From NCBI RefSeq assembly GCF_018531425.1, contig NZ_JAHBOI010000007.1, positions 1 to 64,000 of the forward strand: a stretch of DNA of 64,000 nt. The letters run 5' to 3'. This DNA comes from Paenarthrobacter sp. DKR-5. Its GTDB lineage: Bacteria > Actinomycetota > Actinomycetes > Actinomycetales > Micrococcaceae. Position numbers and translations under genes: made by a program. Every line of letters starts with the position of its first letter. Position 1 is the stretch's first letter. Shown piece by piece: positions 26,461-34,861 of the stretch. The notes beneath the pieces are model-generated. The model did not search any database and was not told where the DNA came from. It saw only the letters and a program-made list of their open reading frames with translations.

Positions 26461-27954
26461 CTACCACCGTGCCAGCGCGATGACGGCGTCCGCCGCGGGC
26501 GCGATCGTTCCCAGCAGCGGCCCCGGCAACAGGCCAACCAGGGCGGAGAGAACCAGGAGGCCGCCGGCGGAGAGCATCTCCACCGGGCGCAGATCCCCGA
26601 AGCCCTTCGTCCTGCCCTTGGCGGGGCCCGTGAAGACGCGTTGCAGGGCTCTGAGGAACAGTGCGGCCGTGATCACGATGCCCGGGAGGGCGACGGCGAC
26701 GACCGGCACGACGCCGATGCTGCCGGCGAACACTTGGAACTCCGCGATGAACCCGCTGAACCCGGGCAGTCCCAGCGAGGCGAACGCTGCGACGGCGAAA
26801 AAGCCCGCGTAGCGCGGGGCAGGGCCGGCCAGGCCGCCGAAGGCGCCCATGTCGTAGGTTCCCGCCCGGTCCTGCAGGACCCCGGCGAGCAGGAAGAGAG
26901 CGCCCGTGATCAAGCCATGGCTGACCATCTGTGTCACAGCCCCGGTGACAGCGGTGGCCCGGACCGCGGAGGCGGTTCCGCCTGCCGCGCCGGCCGCCCC
27001 GAGTGCGAGCACGATGTAGCCCATGTGGTTGACGGAGGTGTACGCGATCATCCGCTTCAGATCACTCTGGGCCAGGGCGACGAGCGCCCCGTAAAGCACA
27101 GAGACAACGCCCACGGTGATAATCACCGGTGCCCACGCGCGCCAGGAGTCCGGCAGCAACGGCATGGCGATGCGCACAAACCCGTAGGCGCCCATCTTCA
27201 GAAGCACACCGGCGAGGACAGCGGACCCGCTTGCCGGCGCGTCGGTGTGCGCGGGCGGCAGCCAAGTGTGGAACGGGACGACTGGTGTCTTGACGGCCAG
27301 ACCCACGAGGATGGCCGCAAGCACGAACCCGCCAGCCGGGTTGCCGCGCAGGGCGTCCGCCGCCGCCAGCTCGGGAATGTCGAAGGTGTGCGGGTCGGAG
27401 GCCAGGTACAGGCCAATGAAGCCCACCAGCAACGCCAGGGAACCCAGGAACGTGTAAAGGAAAAACTTCAACGCCGAGCGTGCCCGGTCACCGTGGCCCC
27501 AGCCGGCGATCACGAAGTACATCCCGACGATCGACAGATCGAAGAACAGGAAGAACAGGATGAGGTCCTGCGCAGCGAACAGGCCCATGCACGTGGCCTC
27601 CAGGAACAGGAACAGGGCCGCCCGGGAGCGGGCCCTGTCGCGGGCCTTCCAATCGTAGACGGCGCAGGCCAGGAAAATCACGGCGGTGAGGACGAGCAGC
27701 GGCAAGGAGAGGCCGTCCACTCCCAGGTGGTAGCTGCTGCCGACGTTCGGGATCCACCGCAGCCTCTCTTCGTAGGCCAGGCTTGAGGAGCCGCTGCGGG
27801 AGTACCCGAGCCACACTGCGGCGGTCAGTACCACTTCAGCAACTGCCGCCAGAGCAAACACAGTGCGGGCGGCGCCATCGGGCAGCCGCCGCAGGACTGC
27901 GAGTCCGGCGGCTGCCGCCAGCGGAAGCAGAATGATCAAGCTAAGCACGCTCAC
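26461..27954 (-). CDS. nuoM: Complex I-like membrane subunit NuoM
   Basis: A 497-residue antiporter-like subunit with about 14 helices. The TM7 lysine is in LAVKTPVVPFHTWLPPAHTDA, and SVNHMGYIVLALG plus MVSHGLITGALFLLAGVL mark the conserved histidine helices. The TM5 acidic residue lies in FFLFFDLSIVGMYFVIAGW, where Asp replaces the usual Glu. The gene overlaps nuoL by four bases and belongs to one tight operon. It would be one of three proton-channel modules of the membrane arm. Confidence 0.92.
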   Translation of the reverse strand: MSVLSLIILLPLAAAAGLAVLRRLPDGAARTVFALAAVAEVVLTAAVWLGYSRSGSSSLAYEERLRWIPNVGSSYHLGVDGLSLPLLVLTAVIFLACAVYDWKARDRARSRAALFLFLEATCMGLFAAQDLILFFLFFDLSIVGMYFVIAGWGHGDRARSALKFFLYTFLGSLALLVGFIGLYLASDPHTFDIPELAAADALRGNPAGGFVLAAILVGLAVKTPVVPFHTWLPPAHTDAPASGSAVLAGVLLKMGAYGFVRIAMPLLPDSWRAWAPVIITVGVVSVLYGALVALAQSDLKRMIAYTSVNHMGYIVLALGAAGAAGGTASAVRATAVTGAVTQMVSHGLITGALFLLAGVLQDRAGTYDMGAFGGLAGPAPRYAGFFAVAAFASLGLPGFSGFIAEFQVFAGSIGVVPVVAVALPGIVITAALFLRALQRVFTGPAKGRTKGFGDLRPVEMLSAGGLLVLSALVGLLPGPLLGTIAPAADAVIALARW

Positions 27955-29786
27955 CTCACGAGAACCAGAAGAACGACGGCGCCCGCAATGAGCAGCGCCG
28001 CCTGGGCGTAATACTGGTGAATCAAGCCGGTCTGCGGCCGCCGGGCCTGCCGGCCGGCACTGCGAATTCCCCGGGCCACTGCCTCGGCAGTGCCGTCCAC
28101 CACGGCGTCGGTCTTCGCGGCGCGGCCCGCGGCCAGCACGGTCAGCCGGGCGGCCGCGTCGACGCCGCGGTCCAGCACCCGGTCATCGAAGCGGGCAAGG
28201 CTGCCGGCGGCGGCCAAAACCGGGCGGACCACCACCGCCTGCGCGGCCCGCTCCAACCCGAACCAGTCGGCAGCGCTCTTGGACCGGAAACGCTCGGGGT
28301 ACCGCCACAGCAAGGCCAGCACTGCGACGGCGAGGCCGGCGGAGAGCGCCAACTCAAGCGGGCCCGGCTCCGGGCCGGCCCGCAGGCCCGAGCCTAAAGC
28401 CTGGGCGACGGGGCCGAACACCAGCAGGCCTGCGACTGCCGCTCCTGCGGCCAGCAGCAGGACGGGCACGGTTTGCCAGGGACTGATCCTGCGGGTGCCT
28501 CGTTCCTCCGTGTCGTAGGCGGAGGCGGCGTCAGCCGGGAGGGGACGCCACACCATGGCCACAGCCTTCCCTGCGTACGCTGCTGAAAGAACCGCCCCGA
28601 CGAGGCCTGCCGTATACAGGAACGGGGACGCCTCCAGTGCGGCAGCCAGGACGTCGTCCTTGGTCGCCCAGAGCGAGAGCGGGGCAATGCCTGCCAGGCT
28701 CAGCGCGGCGACAGTGAACGAGGCGCCGATGACCGGCCAGCGCCGTGCCGCTCCACGCAGCGCCGGGAGCTTTTTCGTGCCCAGGGCGGCAAGCCATGCC
28801 CCGGCGGCCAGGAACAGGCCTGCCTTGGTAGCCGCATGCGCCATCAAGTGCGCCGCGCCTCCGGCAACGTTGCCGACGCCGGCTGCCAGCACCACGAAGC
28901 CGAGCTGCGCGGAGGTTGATGCCGCCAGCAGCTGTTTCAGGTCCTGCTGGCCCAGCGCTGCCACCCCGAGCAGCACAGCGGTTCCGGCACCGACCCAGGC
29001 CGCCGTCGTCGCACCCCAACCGGTGGCGGCCAGCAACGGCTGGATCCGCAGCAGCAGATAGCCGCCCATCGCGACCATGGCTGCGGAGTGCAGCAGGGCA
29101 CTCACCGTGCTGGGGCCCTCCATGGCACGGGAGAGCCAGAAACTGAAGGGCAGCTGCGCCGCCTTGCCCAAGGCTGCAACGAGAATTCCGGCCGCGGCTG
29201 CGTCCCGCCAGCCGCCGTCGAGGCCCGGGAGGTCCGCCAGCGCCAGCGAACCCCCGCCCGCCAAGGCAGCGCCCGCCGCCAGGTAGAGCCCCAGGTCGGC
29301 GGTCCGGGTGGTGACAAACGCCGTCAGCCCCGAGCCCACCCGGTGGACGTCGCGCCACCGGAAACCGATCAGGGCGTAGGAGACGGCCCCCATGATTTCC
29401 CAGGCGAAGAGCAGGGCGGGAAGCGACGTGGCGGTGAGGGTGATCAGCACCGCGGAGGAAAAGAGAAGCATCAATCCGTGGAAGCGGGCCGGGTCCGCTG
29501 TCCCGGCCGCCGCTGCGAAGATCAGAACCAACACCGTCACGGCCGCCACCACGGGAAGGATCGGCCCGCTCAAATCGTCGACCCCCAGGCCGAAGGCCGC
29601 CCCGGCCATGAATGGGGCTGAAAATACGGGGCGGGTCGCGGCTGCCGCCGCAGCAAGCGCAAGCACCAACCCGGACACGGCCACGCCCACTGCGGGCGCA
29701 GCCCTGTCGGCGCGGCGCCCGGCCAAGCAGAGCAGGCCGCCCGCAAGGGCCGGCAGGAGGATCAGCAGAACGAGGAGCGCGCTCAT
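27951..29786 (-). CDS. nuoL: Complex I-like membrane subunit NuoL
   Basis: The start is the ATG overlapping the nuoK stop (ATGA); the open frame upstream belongs to shadow sequence across nuoK and nuoJ. The 611-residue product is an antiporter-like subunit with the TM5 glutamate in LFAWEIMGAVSYALIGFRW and the TM7 lysine in AALGKAAQLPFSFWLSRAM, followed by GPSTVSALLHSAAMVAMGGY. The C-terminal region (from LERAAQAVVVRP to QTGLIHQYYAQAALLI) corresponds to the long lateral helix and TM16. It is complete and its channel residues look intact, unlike NuoN. Confidence 0.93.
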   Translation of the reverse strand: MSALLVLLILLPALAGGLLCLAGRRADRAAPAVGVAVSGLVLALAAAAAATRPVFSAPFMAGAAFGLGVDDLSGPILPVVAAVTVLVLIFAAAAGTADPARFHGLMLLFSSAVLITLTATSLPALLFAWEIMGAVSYALIGFRWRDVHRVGSGLTAFVTTRTADLGLYLAAGAALAGGGSLALADLPGLDGGWRDAAAAGILVAALGKAAQLPFSFWLSRAMEGPSTVSALLHSAAMVAMGGYLLLRIQPLLAATGWGATTAAWVGAGTAVLLGVAALGQQDLKQLLAASTSAQLGFVVLAAGVGNVAGGAAHLMAHAATKAGLFLAAGAWLAALGTKKLPALRGAARRWPVIGASFTVAALSLAGIAPLSLWATKDDVLAAALEASPFLYTAGLVGAVLSAAYAGKAVAMVWRPLPADAASAYDTEERGTRRISPWQTVPVLLLAAGAAVAGLLVFGPVAQALGSGLRAGPEPGPLELALSAGLAVAVLALLWRYPERFRSKSAADWFGLERAAQAVVVRPVLAAAGSLARFDDRVLDRGVDAAARLTVLAAGRAAKTDAVVDGTAEAVARGIRSAGRQARRPQTGLIHQYYAQAALLIAGAVVLLVLVR

Positions 29787-30085
29787 TCGGAAAGCTCCGC
29801 GGCCATGTCCGTCATGTCCGTCTCCCGTGACCTGTGCAGGAGGGCGGCCACGGCGAAACCCATCGCCATCTCGACGGTCATGGCGGCGATGACGACCAGC
29901 AGTAGAACCTGGCCGTCGGGGGAGGGGGCGAGGAACCACCAGAAACCGGCGGCGGCGAGGATGACGCCGTTGATCATCAGCTCCAGGCCCATCATGACCA
30001 TCACCACGACCTGCTGGGACAGGGCTCCGTACAGGCCGACGCTGAAAAGTGCGGCGCCCGCCAGCAGAACCAGGGGCAGGCCCAT
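29783..30085 (-). CDS. nuoK: Complex I-like membrane subunit NuoK
   Basis: A 100-residue, three-helix subunit of normal length. Both conserved membrane glutamates are visible, in MMGLELMINGVILAA and AAMTVEMAMGFAVAAL, in line with a working E-channel. The start overlaps the nuoJ stop by one base. Confidence 0.93.
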   Translation of the reverse strand: MGLPLVLLAGAALFSVGLYGALSQQVVVMVMMGLELMINGVILAAAGFWWFLAPSPDGQVLLLVVIAAMTVEMAMGFAVAALLHRSRETDMTDMAAELSE

Positions 30086-30660
30086 CAGTGACCCCCTCCC
30101 GTGTGGCCGTGGTGCTCCGGCCCCGATTCGGACTGTTTCGGCGCAGGCAGCTTCGGGTAGGGGCGGTAGCGGCCGCGCGGGTTGGCGAGCACAAGGGCGG
30201 AAACCAGGGTCGCGAACAGCAGCGGGCTCACCGTGAGCATGACCAGCATCTTGTTGCCCATGATCGCCTCGCCCAGCGATACGGTCAGATCCGGGGCGGG
30301 TGCGCCCCGGCGGGCGGGCCAGGGCACCAGGAGGGCTCCGGCGGCCAGCACCAGGAAAACGCCTCCCGCGATCAGCAGGGAGCCGCGCTTGTTGTGCACC
30401 ATGCTCATGGGCATCAGCGCCGGGTTCATGCCCATGAACATGATCATGAAGATGGCCATGATGGCCATTTCCATCACCATCATCAGGATGGTGACCACGC
30501 CGATGTAATCGAGGTTGAACTGCAGCAACATGGCTCCCACGGCGACGAACGACGCCGCCAGGGCATAGGTGGCCCGCGCCATCGAGTCGGTACGGAACAC
30601 GGCGATACCGGCTGCCACCGCCACCAGGGCGAGCACAATGAAGAGAACAGTGGTGAGCAT
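30085..30660 (-). CDS. nuoJ: Complex I-like membrane subunit NuoJ
   Basis: A 191-residue protein starting at MLTTVLFIVLALVAVAAG, eight codons after the first possible start. Five hydrophobic segments are present. The TM3 region (LLQFNLDYIGVVTILMMVME) matches the pi-bulge helix of NuoJ, with Tyr and Gly conserved. The long extension ends in EHHGHTGGGH, a His-rich tail that could bind metal. It is followed directly by nuoK. Confidence 0.9.
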   Translation of the reverse strand: MLTTVLFIVLALVAVAAGIAVFRTDSMARATYALAASFVAVGAMLLQFNLDYIGVVTILMMVMEMAIMAIFMIMFMGMNPALMPMSMVHNKRGSLLIAGGVFLVLAAGALLVPWPARRGAPAPDLTVSLGEAIMGNKMLVMLTVSPLLFATLVSALVLANPRGRYRPYPKLPAPKQSESGPEHHGHTGGGH

Positions 30661-30664
30661 GAAT

Positions 30665-31597
30665 TCAACCTCTCGCAACGACAACGACGGCGACGCCGGC
30701 GACCTGCAGCAAGGTGGCGGGAAGGGCCACGGCCCAGGCCGCTGCCATCAGCGCCTGGGGACGCACAGACGGCAGATGCCGGCGCACGACCAACAGCACC
30801 GATTGCAGGAGAAGGGTTTTCGCCAGGAACCAGACCCATGCCGGTAACAGCGGTCCGGAGCCTCCCCCCAGGAAGAGGGCAACGGCGAAACCGGAGCCTA
30901 CTGCCAGCAGCGCGTGGCGTCCGGCGAGCAACAGCAACCGGTCGACCCCCGACGCCTCGGCCAGCACACCGCCGGCCAGGTCACGGGCGAGCGGCGCATC
31001 GAACGGGCGGTGCAGCGAAAACGCCAGCACTGAGGCGCAGAAAACGAGAAACGCCACGGGCATCCACACCACATACCAGAGCCCGTCCTGGCCTGCGACG
31101 ATGTCCGCCATGCGCAGGCTTCCGGCGGCGACGGCGGGCGCGGTCAAGGCAAACATCAGCGGCAGTTCGTAGGCCAGGGCCAACGCCAGGAAGCGGTACC
31201 CGCCCACCAAGGGGTAGGCGGCGTTCGGGCCCCACCCCGCCATCCACACCAACGCCCACAGCATCACGTCCATGGCGTTGAACCAGACCAGACCTACCGG
31301 CAGGTCGGAGATGACCCATCGCCCGAAGGGCAGCACCGCGGCCATCAGCACGGCAACCACCGGCAACCCGGCCACCCCGACGCGCCACAGAAGCGTGTCA
31401 GCCGCTACGAGAGTCCGCCGGCGCTGGCGCAGCAGCCGCGCGCCCTCGGCGACCGGTGCCAACATGCCGGCCCGGCGGGCGCCCGGGCGCGCCTGCAACG
31501 CGCCGTCCACGGCTGCGCCGGCGAACGCCGCCGCCAGGACCGCGATCGCGGCGACGACCGCCCATACAGGTGAAACCTGCTCAACGCCTGCGCTCAC
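30665..31597 (-). CDS. nuoH: Complex I-like membrane subunit NuoH (divergent)
   Basis: A 310-residue protein with about eight helices; the GTG start overlaps the previous stop (GTGA). Family features include WFNAMDVMLWALVWMAGWGPNA, LALAYELPLMFAL and LHRPFDAPLARDLAGGVLAEASG. In ordinary NuoH the last block reads PFDLPEAE..., with several glutamates lining the quinone cavity; here PFDAPLARD has lost most of them. The loop that meets NuoB and NuoD has therefore changed, in keeping with the absence of a normal redox arm. Confidence 0.88.
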   Translation of the reverse strand: MSAGVEQVSPVWAVVAAIAVLAAAFAGAAVDGALQARPGARRAGMLAPVAEGARLLRQRRRTLVAADTLLWRVGVAGLPVVAVLMAAVLPFGRWVISDLPVGLVWFNAMDVMLWALVWMAGWGPNAAYPLVGGYRFLALALAYELPLMFALTAPAVAAGSLRMADIVAGQDGLWYVVWMPVAFLVFCASVLAFSLHRPFDAPLARDLAGGVLAEASGVDRLLLLAGRHALLAVGSGFAVALFLGGGSGPLLPAWVWFLAKTLLLQSVLLVVRRHLPSVRPQALMAAAWAVALPATLLQVAGVAVVVVARG

Positions 31598-32775
31598 CGG
31601 GACAACACCTCCGGGGTCCCCACCGGTGCAAGGTCGAGACTCGCAACGAGCAGGCGGACGCGGCTTAGTTCCTCACCTGCCACCAGCTGCTCCAGCAACG
31701 CGGCCTGAACAGGCCAGGAAGCAGGCACGCCTGCGGCGTCCGTTTCCCCGTTGGCGGCGCGGACTGCCCCTTCAACCCAACCGGTCAGCCGCGCCCATGC
31801 ATCGGTGCCCGCCTCAGCGTGGAAGGAATCAGCCCCAATGGTGCCCACCCCGCGGAGCGAGCGGCGCAGCAGGACCGAGCGTTTCAGGGCAGCAAGCTCC
31901 GCCATGAGCGGTCCGCGGCAATCACCCAGCGGCTCGCCCGCGAGGGCTGCGTTCCGGATCCGGTACATCCGCTCAGCCGCGGCGTCGCTGCCCGCGAGCC
32001 GCAGCACCCGGCCGGCGAGATCGGTCCGGTGAACGATGAAGGCCCGGGCATCCGCGGCAAGCGGATCTGGTGCGGGGGTGCCTTCCAGCAGCTCCGCCGT
32101 AGCCGAGAAGATCACGTCGCCCTGTATCGTGCAGCGCAGCACCAGGCCGGCTGGCCAGGAAGGCAGCACCGGGCCCAGAGGCAGATGCAGAACGTCCAGG
32201 TCCAGGCCGTCCCGGTCCTCCTCCTGACCTGCCAGACCGATACCGCCGGGCATCGGCATGTCCATGTCCATGCCCCCGTGGTCCATGCCATCGTCCCCGT
32301 CGCCGTGGTCCATGTCCCCGTGGTCCATGCCCCCGTGATTCCCGTCCCCGTGGTCCATGTCCCCGTGGTCCATGCCCCCGTGGTTCATGTCGTCGCTGTC
32401 GTCCATCTGGTCGTCCGGCTCCGCCGGCCGTTGGTCGCGCCCTGCGGCGTCGGCGGTCTGTGCGGCGGGCTCGCGCAACCGCTCTGCGCAGCCGTGCAGC
32501 TCCCGGGCGACCTGCTCGGCCGTCACGACCGTTGTCCTGGCGCGCGGTCCGGGCAGTTGCTCCCACACTCGGTCCACCGCACCGAGAAGCTCACCGGACG
32601 GCGCTCCGCAGACGCAGAGGATGTCCGCCTCGGAGGGGGAGTCCGCCTCCACCCATCCCAGGCGGACCAGTTCGCGTTGGACCTCCATCCGTACTGATGC
32701 GGCGCCTGGAACTTCGACCAGCAGCACATGGCACCGCGAAGTCGCCACCCGCGCCAGCAAGGAACTCAAGCCCAT
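31594..32775 (-). CDS. Fused NuoB/NuoD-like protein with His/Asp/Met linker
   Basis: A 393-residue protein; the ATG (MGLSSLLARVATSR) overlaps the nuoA stop by ten bases. Residues 8-110 resemble the NuoB/hydrogenase-small-subunit fold (CHVLLVEVPGAASVRMEVQR, then SPSEADILCVCGA and VWEQLPGPR), but the cysteines that bind cluster N2 are missing. Residues about 130-177 are a repetitive linker of MDHGD/MDHGG/NHGG units rich in His, Asp and Met. The rest begins HLPLGPVLPSWPAGLVLRCT, reminiscent of the NuoD N-terminus, and is then helical (LMAELAALKRSVLLRRSLRGVGTI). It sits between nuoA and nuoH, where nuoB-C-D-E-F-G would be in a complete operon. Metal binding by the linker and a scaffold role are inferences. 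Confidence 0.65.
   Translation of the reverse strand: MGLSSLLARVATSRCHVLLVEVPGAASVRMEVQRELVRLGWVEADSPSEADILCVCGAPSGELLGAVDRVWEQLPGPRARTTVVTAEQVARELHGCAERLREPAAQTADAAGRDQRPAEPDDQMDDSDDMNHGGMDHGDMDHGDGNHGGMDHGDMDHGDGDDGMDHGGMDMDMPMPGGIGLAGQEEDRDGLDLDVLHLPLGPVLPSWPAGLVLRCTIQGDVIFSATAELLEGTPAPDPLAADARAFIVHRTDLAGRVLRLAGSDAAAERMYRIRNAALAGEPLGDCRGPLMAELAALKRSVLLRRSLRGVGTIGADSFHAEAGTDAWARLTGWVEGAVRAANGETDAAGVPASWPVQAALLEQLVAGEELSRVRLLVASLDLAPVGTPEVLSR
32246..32388. repeat. Coding repeat for the His/Asp/Met-rich linker
   Basis: Degenerate repeats around CCATG[TC]CCCCGTGG recur in this stretch and encode the MDHGD/MDHGG units on the minus strand. The array is in frame with the host gene. Such tandem units can expand or contract by slippage, changing the number of potential metal ligands. 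Confidence 0.75.
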
Positions 32776-33110
32776 TTGAACGCCCCCTCCCGCCATGCCC
32801 AGAAGACCCCTGCCATCAGCACCCCGAGGAACACGAACATCTCGATGACCGCACCGGGCCCGAGCCGGGAAACCACCGCGGCCCACGGATACATGAACAG
32901 CATCTCGACGTCGAACGCGAGAAACAGCAACGTGACGGGGTAATAGCGGGCGTGGTAGCGGGAAAGGGCGTGTTCCTCCGGGACCCACCCGCTCAGGAAA
33001 GGCCGGCTCACCAACGGATTGCGGGCCACGGCGGTGAGCCGCGACAACACGTACAGAGCGCCAACGGACACCAGGACCGCAGCGAGCAGAACCAGAATGC
33101 CTAGATACAT
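32766..33110 (-). CDS. nuoA: Complex I-like membrane subunit NuoA
   Basis: A 114-residue, three-helix protein and the first gene of the operon. The conserved acidic helix is clear in LLFLAFDVEMLFMYPWAAVV, and RYHARYYPVTLLF precedes it. The usual Cys/Glu-rich first loop is altered to SGWVPEEHALSRYH. The start ATG lies only 69 bases from the end of the multicopper oxidase gene upstream on the same strand, so read-through from the copper genes is possible. Confidence 0.92.
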   Translation of the reverse strand: MYLGILVLLAAVLVSVGALYVLSRLTAVARNPLVSRPFLSGWVPEEHALSRYHARYYPVTLLFLAFDVEMLFMYPWAAVVSRLGPGAVIEMFVFLGVLMAGVFWAWREGAFKWA

Positions 33111-33179
33111 TGACGATCACGCTTCCTTCGGTCTTCCTGCCGCGCCGGAGCCGCACGGGTTTTCCTCAGTACCCTTACC

Positions 33180-34733
33180 TTATGCAATGTAGGAGAAGAC
33201 GCCCATCATGCCCTGCTGGGCGTGGTAGGCGTTGTGGCAGTGGGTGAGCCATTGCCCCGGGTTGTCGGCGTCGAATTCGACGGTGACGGTTTGCCGGGGC
33301 CGGACGATCACGGTGTCTTTGCGGGCGCCGTTGCCGGCGAGCTGGAAGGTGTGTCCGTGCAGGTGCATGGGGTGCCACATGGTGGTGTCGTTGATGAATT
33401 TCACTTGGACGCGGTTGCCCTGGCGGATGTCGAAGGTGCCGGCGAGGGGGTTGTTCATGTCGAAACGGCGCCCGTTGAGGCCCCAGTCGTATTTGGCCAT
33501 GCCGCCGGTCAGGTGCAGTTCGTGCACGGTGTCGGGGGCCTTCGCCGCGAGCAGCACGGACGGGTCGGCTTTGAGGCTGCCGCCGTCCAGGACGGTCCCG
33601 TCGAGCGTGCGCGGCAGGTCCGCTGCTGCGGGAGCTGTGCCGGTGCCGGTGCTCACGATGCCGTAGGCGCGTCCGGGTTTGCCTTCGGGCAGGGCCAGCA
33701 CCGGTGTCTGCCCGGGTTTGACGGTGAGCAGCAGGTCGGCGCGTTCGCCCATGCCGAGCACGACGGCGTCGAGGTCCTGGTGTTTCACAGGGTAGCCGTC
33801 GCTGTGCGTGACGGTAATCTTCTGGCCGGGCACGCCGACGCGGTAGGCGGTGTCCCCGGCGGCGTTGATCACGCGCAGCCTGATCCGGTGACCGGGTTTA
33901 CTGGTGAAGGTTTCGGGCCGGTCGGGTGTGCGGGAGTTGAAGAGGTGGAAGGGGTAGCTCACGTCCCCGGCGTCGCCGCCGAGGAAGGCGCTGTAGCTGC
34001 CCATGAGCATGTGGCCCATGGTCATGCCCGCCGACGGGGACGCCGTGTCGGAGCCCATGTTCATCCCGCCCATGGTTCCCGTGTTGCCCATGCCCCGGGA
34101 GAGTTCTTTGACGACTTCGTCGGGGGTGCCGGTGATCCCGTCGAGCCAATCATCGAGCACGATGACCCATTCCTGGTCATAGGCCAGCGGCTCGCGGGGG
34201 TCTTCGATGATCAGGGGCCCGTAGAGCCCGCGTTCGCGCTGCATTTCCACGTGGGAGTGGTACCAGTAGGTGCCCGGGTGCGGCAGCCGGAAGTCGTACG
34301 TCATGGACCCGCCGCCGGCTGGCACAGCCGTTTGGGTGAGGCCCTGGACTCCGTCCATGTTGTTGCGCAGCGCGAGTCCGTGCCAGTGGATGGTGGTCGG
34401 CTGCTTGAGCCGGTTGGACAGGGGCACGGTGAGCCGGTCTCCGGCCTTGGCTCTGATCACGGGCCCGTTGAGGGTGTTGTTGTACCCCCAGGTCGCTACA
34501 CGGTGGCCGCCGACGTCGGCCGTGAGGGCATCAGCGGTCAGGGCACGGGTCACCGTGGTGCCGGTGGCTGGGCGGGACGCTTCAGTGGCGGCGACGAGGG
34601 GGTTGTCGGGCATGATTCGGTTCACAGCGGCGGCCGCGGGGGGCCGGGCGGGGGTGCAGGCGGCGATGGCTGCCATGGTGGTTACGGTCAGGCCCGCACC
34701 AAGGAAGGCGCGGCGGGAAAGGTCAGGGTTCAC
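33180..34733 (-). CDS. Tat-exported multicopper oxidase
   Basis: A 517-residue laccase/CueO-type oxidase starting at a GTG with AAGGA. The twin-arginine signal is SRRAFLGAGLTVTTMAAIAAC, with a cysteine that could be lipidated. Copper ligands are in HWHG (116-119), HSH (159-161), HPMHLHGH near residue 460 and HCHNAYHAQQGM near the end, completing type 1, 2 and 3 sites. A Met-rich insert (MGNTGTMGGMNMGSD, GMTMGHMLMG) resembles the Cu(I)-binding methionine segments of CueO-like enzymes. It probably oxidises Cu(I) or phenolics outside the membrane. It precedes nuoA on the same strand. Confidence 0.93.
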   Translation of the reverse strand: MNPDLSRRAFLGAGLTVTTMAAIAACTPARPPAAAAVNRIMPDNPLVAATEASRPATGTTVTRALTADALTADVGGHRVATWGYNNTLNGPVIRAKAGDRLTVPLSNRLKQPTTIHWHGLALRNNMDGVQGLTQTAVPAGGGSMTYDFRLPHPGTYWYHSHVEMQRERGLYGPLIIEDPREPLAYDQEWVIVLDDWLDGITGTPDEVVKELSRGMGNTGTMGGMNMGSDTASPSAGMTMGHMLMGSYSAFLGGDAGDVSYPFHLFNSRTPDRPETFTSKPGHRIRLRVINAAGDTAYRVGVPGQKITVTHSDGYPVKHQDLDAVVLGMGERADLLLTVKPGQTPVLALPEGKPGRAYGIVSTGTGTAPAAADLPRTLDGTVLDGGSLKADPSVLLAAKAPDTVHELHLTGGMAKYDWGLNGRRFDMNNPLAGTFDIRQGNRVQVKFINDTTMWHPMHLHGHTFQLAGNGARKDTVIVRPRQTVTVEFDADNPGQWLTHCHNAYHAQQGMMGVFSYIA

Positions 34734-34861
34734 GAATAATTCCTTGAAGTTCAGAAAAATATCAGGGGCACGCCGGTGAGGACACGGGCGGCAGAAAGGC
34801 GGGTGCGGGCCGCCGGCCGGGTCCCTCCGGTGAGGAGGCCCCCGGCCGCGTGTTCGCAGGG

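Noticed and set aside
26641-27786. A 381-codon plus-strand ORF opposite nuoM
   Set aside because: Composition is Gln/Arg/His/Gly-rich as expected for the complement of hydrophobic codons; nuoM is certain.
32246-32388. Regular short DNA repeats that could be taken for a CRISPR array
   Set aside because: Units are about 9-18 bases, without spacers of constant length, and encode an in-frame MDHGD/MDHGG protein linker.
33222-34739. A 505-codon plus-strand ORF opposite the multicopper oxidase
   Set aside because: It is the exact antisense of a clear oxidase gene; its Gly/Val/His-rich translation has no family and no ribosome binding site.
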